From Urechis unicinctus (Eukaryota > Annelida > Polychaeta > Xenopneusta > Urechidae): DNA of 64,000 nucleotides. A model generated the notes under the pieces. That model was not told the DNA's origin. It ran no database searches and saw nothing but the letters and a program-made list of their open reading frames with translations. A program made the translations under genes and the position numbers. This document shows, piece after piece, positions 56,480 through 64,000 of the stretch; position 1 is the stretch's first letter, and each line of letters opens with the position of its first letter. The stretch spans positions 24,581,368-24,645,367 of the forward strand of contig CM067350.1 in assembly GCA_034190875.2 (NCBI GenBank), read 5' to 3'.

Positions 56480-57690
56480 GGATGCTTTTGCCAGCGACGA
56501 TTATGACATTGGGAATACCAGGCCAATCAAGCGAAGGATGAAAAGAATATTTCACTAGTGAAGAAGAGGTCCACGTAAGGGACATACTGGAGGCCGGGCT
56601 CATTCAAGAGTTTACCTCAGAATGGGCCTCTGTACCTGTTCTCATACGGCGGAGGGGTGGATCCGTGCGCTGCTGCGTGGATTACATGGAACTGAATGAT
56701 GTCACCAACAAGGATGATATTCCCCTTCCACTCTTAGATGAGTGCCTGGACACCTTAGCAGGTAAAATCTGCTTCACCAGACTGGATGCCAATTCCGCGT
56801 ATTGGCTTGTAAAAATAGAGCCAGAAGACAGGAGGAACACTGCATTTGCCACCACATATGGTCTCTCTGAACATGCATGCTCAAGTAGGGTTTGGGTTGT
56901 GTAATGCACCCGCTATCTTTGCTAGGGTAATTGACCTAATATTACGGGGTTAAATTACAACACCGTTCTAGCGTTCCTTGGTGATATCCTTGTCCTAGGG
57001 TCTTGTTGTGATGATCACATGCAAAACTTCCGGTTCAGGAAGTAGGGTTTGAAATTAAAACCAATAAAGTGTGTTTTACCGGAATGAGAAAATGTCACAC
57101 CATGACACCCAAGGGGCCTAAGGATGTGGGTTTAGCGCTTGGGTTTAGCCAATAAGTACAGAGCCTTCATCAAGGAATTCGCCTATCTACCACTGTACCG
57201 GGTGATTGGTAAGAAGGATTAACACTGGAACAATTTATAGCACTGAAAGATACACTAACCACACCGCCCTTCCTCACATTACCCAATAGGACGGTTGACT
57301 TCATACTGGACACATATGCATCTAATATGGCTACAAGAGCTTAGCTGTGCCAGTTGCAGAACAAGGAAGAGAGGGTTGTAGCTTATATATATATATGGGA
57401 GCTACGCTCTAACCAAAGAGCAATGCAGGTATTGTACCACAAGGTTGAAGGTACTGGCTGTGGTGAGGTTCACACGGCAGTTTAGACCGTACCTGCAAGG
57501 ACGACCGTTCACCATACGCACAGGTCATGCAAGTTTGATTTTGCTATTGAAGTTTAGAGAGCCACAGGGGAAGCTGGCAAGGTGGATGGAGGAATTGTCA
57601 CAGCACAACATGATCCTCAAACACTGGGCTGGCGGGAAACATGGCAATGCGGAAGTTTTATCTAGGAGGCCCCGAGAACAATAAGGTTGC
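56480..57690 (+). pseudogene. pol: Second Ty3/gypsy remnant: RT and RNase H
   Basis: Reverse transcriptase: ILEAGLIQEFTSEWASVPVL, GGSVRCCVDYMELNDVTNKD, LDECLDTLAGKICFTRLDAN and SAYWLVKIEPEDRRNTAFAT, then after a frameshift VGFGLCNAPAIFARVI and a mutated active site reading FLGDILVLG. RNase H: MKVLAVVRFTRQFRPYLQGR followed by KLARWMEELSQHNMILKHWA, GGKHGNAEVLSRRP. Multiple stops and a deletion in the thumb region. The lineage differs from the 6.2-10.5 kb element. LTRs were not recognised. Confidence 0.82.
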
Positions 57691-57899
57691 CATGAATATG
57701 CGGCTGGAGCCAAATTGTGTGATCTGCCCTGCGAAATGTTCATGCTGTTAACGTATCGAGGAGCGCTGGTGAAGTTTTTTGCCACGATTTGAATAGGGCA
57801 GCGTCTCTGACAACTCTGGCTTGCAGTGAGCTGCCGGGGTACTGAGTAGACGGTAGATGAAGCTCAGGGCAATACGGGCAGCAGAGAAGTGTGAGTGAG

Positions 57900-58066
57900 T
57901 GAATGAGTTTCTGGTTTAACGGCACACCAACAATAATGAGTTATATGGCGCCTAGAAAGGTCTATAGATAAGTTTTACCTGATTAAGCAGCCGCCTTCTA
58001 GGATAAATTGAAAAAAAGACGGAAAACAGAAGGATACAGGGGGCCTATTCTACCCCCGGACCCACG
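57900..58066 (-). repeat. SINE-like repeat with internal deletion
   Basis: GTTTAACGGCACACCAACAA through GATTAAGCAGCCGCCTTCTA, then a jump to the head block GGGCCTATTCTACCCCCGGA. A GAGTGAGTGAATGAG tail precedes it. It interrupts the second gypsy remnant. Confidence 0.72.
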
Positions 58067-58559
58067 AGGGGTGCAGCAGGGAAGAGGTAGCGCACGGAAA
58101 GACCAGTGAAGGCAGTTTACGGAGGGAACCGGAAGGGGAGGTTGGGAAACAGGTCATAAATATGCTCAATGTTCCAGCCCCAAACCTGTGTGCGAGGACA
58201 TGGGAAGGATGGGAGAGGGGTTGGCGAGACAGGAGAGGAGCCACGGCTAGTGTGGGATCCTGGCGGGCTGAATACCTATCTCGTCCACGACCCATCGCCC
58301 ATTGCTCTTACTCGACAGGGAACAGTGGCAGTAATAGCTTGTTACTTTGTAGCTAATGTGGATCCTCATTGTGCTTGCAGAATCCACTGCACATATATGG
58401 GCGGCACAAGGAGCCTGGTTTTTGAGTCATCAAAGTCGTACTTGATGAATAAAGAGCTGATGCATTTCAATGATGGAAATAACTAGAAGCAGAAGAAAGA
58501 TACACAGGAGAATCACCTGGTGGTGCCCAGTAACAAGCGAGCACTGGTTTTGGAGTATA
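58067..58559. other. Unassigned stretch between two SINE-like copies
   Basis: Probably part of the interrupted retrotransposon, but no integrase or other motif could be read in it. Composition is more GC-rich than the flanks. Confidence 0.4.
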
Positions 58560-58949
58560 AGGTAAGGTATGTATAGGGTTTAACGGCACACCAACATTAA
58601 ATTCATGAGTTATATGTTGCCAAGAACGGTTAATAGATAAGATTGACCTGATTTAGCAGCCGCCTTCTAGGATTAAAATGAAAATGGAGATGGAAAGGAT
58701 AAAAATGGAAACGATTATCCTAGGGCAAGTCACCACCAGCAGATTGACTGAACCAGGCCATTTCAGCCTCTCGTGTAGGCGAAATCCCGGCCAGAATAGT
58801 GTGTTGCAGATATGGCCCTCAAAAGGACCGCTCCACTCAACCACTTGGATCCCACACGTGTCGGAACCCACGGCAAACAGGTTGCCCCCTATAAGTCGCC
58901 TCTTACGACATGCAGGAGGATAAAGTGGGCTTATTGTATCCCCGGAGGT
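58560..58949 (-). repeat. SINE-like repeat, full-length copy
   Basis: GGGTTTAACGGCACACCAAC (58573) through CTCTTACGACATGCAGGAGG to TATCCCCGGA. GGTAAGGT before it is the TTACC-type tail of the sense strand. Same family as 20230-20610 and 30212-30593. Confidence 0.75.
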
Positions 58950-59210
58950 TATGCAGGAATACCATGTAAGAGCCCTGATGGAGTGCGTTCACTGCGCAGG
59001 GTAATGAGTACACCCTGATTATGGTAGACCAATTCTTTACAGACCGAAGTTATTGACGGCAATGTGTGATACTCTCCACATCCACAAGACGCGTATGACT
59101 CACGGTTGTCTGCAAATCGACAAGTTGAGAGATACAATAGGACCCTTATGGACGCAGTCCGTTGTTTCATTGGTGAATCCCAAAATCGTTGTAAACCATG
59201 ACGGGACCGT
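58950..59210 (+). pseudogene. Second gypsy remnant: integrase fragment
   Basis: GNEYTLIMVDQF at about 58998-59033 contains the first catalytic Asp region, followed after a deletion by SANRQVERYNRTLMDAVRCF at about 59110-59170, which holds the catalytic Glu (QVERYNRTL). The second catalytic Asp block is missing. It continues the element begun at 56480 on the far side of two SINE-like insertions. Confidence 0.72.
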
Positions 59211-59275
59211 AGCCTACCGCAATGGGTAAGAGTATGGCTGCGGAATAAAGGCGAGAACATGGGAAGACGATGTAG

Positions 59276-59445
59276 GTGCCGACGATAAGCTGTACTGCAT
59301 ATACCGTCAACCCTGGCAGGGTAGTGTTATGATCATGAGTGACTTCTGCCAGGAGTGGTATCACAGTACATGCGCTTATGTTACCACAACTGATATACTC
59401 AGCATAGACAAGTTCCGTAGCAGACCCTGCAAACCAAAGTGTTCC
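59276..59445 (+). pseudogene. Degenerate PHD-finger-like segment
   Basis: One open reading shows DDKLYCIYRQPWQG, MIMSDFCQEWYHSTCAYV and KFRSRPCKPKC. The WYHxxC element with a preceding C, the aromatic spacing and the terminal CxxC are those of a PHD zinc finger. Two expected cysteines are replaced (Tyr and Ser), so zinc binding would be impaired. It lies about 100 bp after the gypsy integrase Glu block on the same strand, so it may have been a C-terminal extension of the polyprotein or a captured host exon. PHD fingers usually read histone tails. Confidence 0.6.
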
Positions 59446-60650
59446 ATAGATTCCCCTCGGTAGGCGGAACGTTGGGACAGTGATAAATCAGTGGTATCCT
59501 CATGTGATATATGTGAGTGTAATGTGTGGTGTCTATAATATGTTTGCAGTGGGTAACAATGGCACAATCTGCACCAGAGATCATGATGGCAGGGGTCACC
59601 AATCCAACCTAGTGCTGGCTAGGGCCCTAGTGGATGGACTGATCATAATAAGGGGACCACCGGTGCTCCAATTGTGGAAGCCATCATTCACCAATTAGGG
59701 ATCGCCAAGGAAGGGAAAAACTCTTAGTGGTTTAGATTTGCAGCGGAGAGGGCTGATTCCCTACAGCTCTATAGCGGATCCTGGCTGAGTGAGCCTGTGT
59801 GAAACGTGGGGAAGTGTAAGAAAACAGCGGCTGAGGATGGATTTACCCGAACTTACTCGGGTGGAAGTGAATGAGGGAATCTGTGGTCCAAGAATCCCTG
59901 AGGTGGGCCCTACCTCCATACATGACGTGCCAGCCTTATCAGAGGAGGACATGCTGATGGAGTTTTCTGGCAAGGAGGAGGAATAGAACGCTTCAGGTTC
60001 CTCCCCCGAGGCCGTACCCCTCAAAGTCGCAGAGCAGATGTACGAACCCCTTCGGTGGCGCCAAGGAATCCACATAAGAGGCCAGGTGGCATGGTGTTGG
60101 CCCCTACTGCAGATCTTAGGGGCCGATTGTAAGTCCAGCCCATCACCTGTCCGGGGCAATGACACAGAAGTGTGTACCAAAACAGTATATTTATATCTTC
60201 AACGGCATTTGAATTCAAGGTTGACTGAATAACCGTATAATGCCTTATAATTATCCTGCCTTGAGAGAACTAAGCGACGATATTATCGTTCAAGACCACG
60301 AAATACGGGAATACAAATAACAGAAGTAGTTATAAATCAAAATAAACAAACGAATACAAAATAACAAAGCAGTCTTCCATAATTACCACACTGCAGCAGG
60401 TAAAATACAATCATGGAATGGAAGAGACCAGCGAACGAAAATTTTCCAAACTCATCTAATGGAACAAACAAACTAAAAATCGCACGACCAAAGAAAGTCG
60501 TGTCAATAAAGCGTGTATCACAGAAATATTACCCAGCGCTGTATGCGGTTGGACAAGTTAGCGGCGTGGACAAGATAGACGTCGTATTTCTATTTGTTTG
60601 AACACAGCATTAACAACGAGCCAAGTTATATTCGTTAGTTGCGTTTGTAT
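59446..60650. other. No gene recognised
   Basis: It may contain the 3' end of the gypsy remnant (acidic, Pro/Ser-rich readings at 59790-59985 resemble pol tails), but no motif or LTR could be assigned. The 62-codon ORF at 60413 has no recognised family. Confidence 0.4.
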
Positions 60651-60658
60651 GCATTTAT

Positions 60659-60756
60659 TATGTATGTATGTATGTATGTATGTATGTATGTATGTATGTA
60701 TGTATGTATGTATGTATGTATGTATGTATGTATGTATGTATGTATGTATGTATGTA

Positions 60757-60809
<53 letters not shown>

Positions 60810-60868
60810 ATGTATGTATGTATGTATGTATGTATGTATGTATGTATGTATGTATGTATGTATGTGTG
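60659..60868. repeat. (TATG)n / (TG)n compound microsatellite
   Basis: About 100 bp of TATG, then about 30 bp of TG, then about 80 bp of TATG. Three overlapping Cys/Val/Tyr/Met ORFs are artefacts. Confidence 0.97.
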
Positions 60869-61261
60869 TATTTTTTATACTATAAGCTGCACTTTATAAC
60901 CATTTACTTAGTGTGAATGTTATATTTGATCTAATTTTTTACTTGATTCTGTTATTCTGTCATTTATATTTGTCTACAAAGATTTAGTCATGTACATATG
61001 AGTGAATGCATGTTTTTTATTATAATAATTGGCAATTATAGTTACAGACATATTTGACTCTGCTTCAAGCGACACTTTGGTGTCAGATATTATGTACACT
61101 GACATAGGGGTATAGTTCGCTACAGCATTTTTCGGGTGTCATTTCACCACAAGCGACCCATCTGTTCGGGTGGTTAGTACCTTTAACTTGTCATAAATGA
61201 TCTGATTATAGGATGTATCGTCGAATCAACTTACTTGTCATACTTCTTGTAAGTGTAACAA

Positions 61262-61264
<3 letters not shown>
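60869..61264. other. No gene recognised
   Basis: AT-rich spacer between two microsatellites; nothing recognised. Confidence 0.5.
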
Positions 61265-61469
<205 letters not shown>

Positions 61470-61719
61470 GGCTAAATTAAGGCTGTAGTTCAAAAATCAA
61501 CGCCGATGCCTTTGATGCATTCAAGTCGCCGAACATGAAGCCTCTTGTAATTCTTGGCGTTACCATCCAAGGTCAGTGACTTTCAGCGCCCAACTTTGAC
61601 GTGGCGCCAACGAGTCACTGATTGCATGTACCGTACCCAGACTGATCTGTGGGATGTGGGTTGTCTGGTTAAACATGTGACGTGAGTAGTCCGTACTTCA
61701 TCATGCTCAATGTTATTTC

Positions 61720-62496
61720 GAATAGCCCCTCTCCACCATCACCCCACCCCACCCCCTCTCCACCATCACCCCACCCCAGCCCCTCCATCACCCCATCCCA
61801 GCCCCTCTCCACCATCACCCCACCCCAGCACCTCTCCACCATCACCCCACCCCAGCCCCTCTCTCCACCCTCACCCACCCACCCCTCTCGACCATTACCC
61901 CACCCCCCCAGCCCCTCTCCACAATCACCCAACCCCTGCCCCTCTGCACCCCACCCCACCCCACACCCAACCCCTCTCCACCATCACCCCACCCCAGCCC
62001 CTCTCCACCCTCACCCCACCCCAGCCCCTCTCCACCCTCACCCCACCCCACCCCCTCTCCACCATCACCCCACCCCAGCCCCTCCATCACCACCCCACCC
62101 CAGCCCCTCTCCACCCTCACCCCACCCCACCCCCTCTCGACCATTACCCCACCCCAGCCCCTCTCCACAATCACCCAACCCCTGCCCCTCTGCACCCTCA
62201 CCCCCCCCACCCCAACCCCTCTCCACCATCACCCCACCCCAGCCCCTCTCCACCCTCACCCCACCCCAGCCCCTCTCCACCCTCACCCCCCCCCACCCCC
62301 TCTCCACCATCACCCCACCCCAGTCCCCTCCATCACCCCACCCCAGCCCCTCTTCACCATCACCCCACCCCAGCCCCTCTCCACCATCACCCCCCCCCAG
62401 CCCCTCTTCACCATCACCCCACCCCAGCCCCTCTTCACCATCACCCCATCCCAGCCCCTCTCCACCATCACCCCACCCCAGCCCCTCTCCACCACT
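61720..62496. repeat. 27-bp C-rich minisatellite
   Basis: The unit is CACCATCACCCCACCCCAGC plus CCCTCTC and variants, about 28 copies. The complementary strand carries repeated GGGGTGGGG and GAGGGGCTGGGG runs. The period is divisible by three, so three frames stay open for 276-284 codons (Pro/His/Ser-rich); no start context, splice site or family supports a gene. Confidence 0.95.
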
Positions 62497-62504
62497 ACAG
62501 GGAT

Positions 62505-62830
62505 CACACTGAAGGAGACGTTACAGGCATTACACTAAAGGGGACGCTACATGCATCACATTGAAGGGGACGCTATAGGCATTACGCTGAAGGAGACATT
62601 ACAAGCATCACACTGAAGGGGACGCTACAGGCATTGAACTAAAGGGGACGCTACAGGCATCACACTGAAGGGGACGCTATAGACATTACACTGAAGGGGA
62701 CGCTACAGGCATCACATTGAAGGAGACGCTACAGGCATCACACTGAAGGGGACGCTACAGGCATCACACTGAAGGGGACGCTACAGGCATCACATTGAAG
62801 GAGACGCTACAGGCATTACACTGAGGGGCA
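62505..62830. repeat. 26-bp minisatellite
   Basis: The unit is GCATCACACTGAAGGGGACG plus CTACAG with variants, about 12 copies, directly adjoining the C-rich array. Confidence 0.95.
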
Positions 62831-64000
62831 TCTCCCTCTTGCACCACTTCTCTATTGAAAGCGACATACAACCACGATATTTCATGTAATTTCACTGGTG
62901 ACAGTTGGTGTCAAAAGCAGCCAGTGCTCTTAAAGCGAGCCATCACAAAATCCGAGCGGTTCAATATTTGGTTAATTACAGCACTTATATTGGCACGATC
63001 GAAAGAGTGATACACATAAAGGTACATGGCCATAGCAGCCGAACCTTTTAAATATGATATGAAGAAGAAGAAGAAGTGATACACATTGAAAAACTGAACA
63101 GTAAACACTACGACAAAACAATGATCTGCCCGAAAGGCCTGTACCCCTGCTGTGCGTAGCAAATATTTCCCCATTATTCATTCTTATTCTGCCATATTCG
63201 CAGTCGCTCGGAACCCAAATTTAGTCTTCCGAGCGCCATGTATGCTGCCCCTCCCTCCTCGTCTCACTACGGACCACGGATCTGCGCCGGTCTATTTTTA
63301 GCATGACTGTGTTGATGAAATGGTTCGCTGTCAGTCTAGGCGACTTTACCAAGCGAGTGACCTCCATGAGGTGATGTGTACAGTCAATAATCGGACCGCG
63401 CACGCCTCCGCTGAAACCCGCTGCTGCCCGCAAAAACATGGGCCCTTACTGAGCATAATGCAAGGCATTGGAATCCAGTACGTAAACGGCGGTGAGGCGC
63501 CCAGCACCTCCAACGAGGATGTTTTCTAAATTTTACTTCCTACAATAGCTTTCTTCTTCGCGTGAATGCATTGTGTATATGATCATATCATCGGAAATAT
63601 GAATATAATTGTTTTATTTTTCATTTATATAACAAATCTAACCACAAGAATGTTTTAAGCTTTCAAGCTTGACGTTTGCTTTTCCCGGGGCTAAGTGCGT
63701 ACATGAGGCGTACCCGATAATCGATACAAGCCTCCAGCCGCCTGGGAGCGTCGGGCACAGTAATGGTCCTGCATAAAAACAAAACTACAGCCTCTCTTCG
63801 GCTCCGCTTCGATAATTCACACCGTTTTGTGTACAAAACGATTTCCACCATCGCATTGCTGGATAGACGTTAACAAAGTCAGTAAGATAGGTTTTGTCAG
63901 GGTTGGCGAATCAACAATATTGCTGGAATTAGATATCCCCTTCATTCAGGAAGAGATGAGTTTGGATGTACTTATTTATCACAGACATAACTTAGCAAGC
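62831..64000. other. No gene recognised
   Basis: A GAAGAAGAAGAAGAAG run lies at 63061-63076. GC content rises around 63200-63500 but no coding motif was recognised on either strand. Confidence 0.45.

Noticed and set aside
58169-58486. 105-codon plus-strand ORF between SINE-like copies
   Set aside because: No family motif and it runs through a patch of decayed retrotransposon; no support for a gene.
60598-60916. Met-Tyr-Val-Cys repeat ORFs in three frames
   Set aside because: Pure TATG microsatellite; all frames open by periodicity.
61682-62564. Overlapping Pro/His/Ser-rich ORFs of 276-284 codons
   Set aside because: All arise from a 27-bp minisatellite whose period is divisible by three; no start context, splice sites or family match.

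Overview
The window is animal nuclear DNA, not bacterial. It holds two spliced, well-conserved metazoan genes with GT-AG (and one GC-AG) introns, microsatellites, minisatellites, SINE-like repeats, Ty3/gypsy and LINE remnants, and three remains of a Polinton/Maverick (adintovirus-like) endogenous DNA virus. Element types and repeat load suggest a marine invertebrate, possibly a lophotrochozoan. That is inference; nothing fixes the species.

Layout. 1-2.8 kb: nothing recognised. 2.8-5.3 kb: decayed, rearranged Polinton copy A. 5.3-6.1 kb: fragment of a dispersed repeat. 6.2-10.5 kb: a Ty3/gypsy retrotransposon on the minus strand with 150-bp LTRs; its 5' LTR is broken, and the missing half with the matching 5-bp target duplication lies inverted at 13.64-13.75 kb, implying an inversion of about 3.3 kb with a breakpoint inside the LTR. 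The inverted piece carries the N-terminal part of a second, different viral-type DNA polymerase B. 13.7-17.3 kb: small hAT-like elements and unassigned DNA. 17.36-23.78 kb (minus): HDHD2, five exons found, last exon missing; its largest intron is full of transposons, including Polinton copy C. 24.8-26.1 kb: a dead LINE and a short hAT-like element with perfect 8-bp target duplications.

27.69-40.39 kb (plus): a complete 15-exon CILK1/MAK (RCK-family) ciliary kinase. The exons join in phase to 604 codons, and the activation-loop TDY motif falls at residues 157-159. Introns hold several minisatellites, a SINE-like insertion and a duplicated 3' splice site. 41.8-42.0 kb: a foldback hAT-like MITE.

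42.8-54.7 kb: Polinton copy B, the best preserved. Minus strand: a small coiled-coil ORF, protein-primed DNA polymerase B, integrase, two membrane proteins, packaging ATPase and major capsid protein. Plus strand: a coiled-coil/membrane protein, a fibre module, a small hydrophobic protein and a YqaJ-type exonuclease. One further proline-rich membrane protein is on the minus strand. Nearly every gene is broken, but many breaks are single-base shifts at homopolymer runs, so assembly error must be weighed against decay.

56.5-59.5 kb: a second Ty3/gypsy remnant (plus) split by two SINE-like insertions, followed by an unexpected PHD-finger-like stretch. 60.6-62.8 kb: long microsatellites and two C-rich/GA-rich minisatellites. 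62.8-64 kb: nothing recognised.
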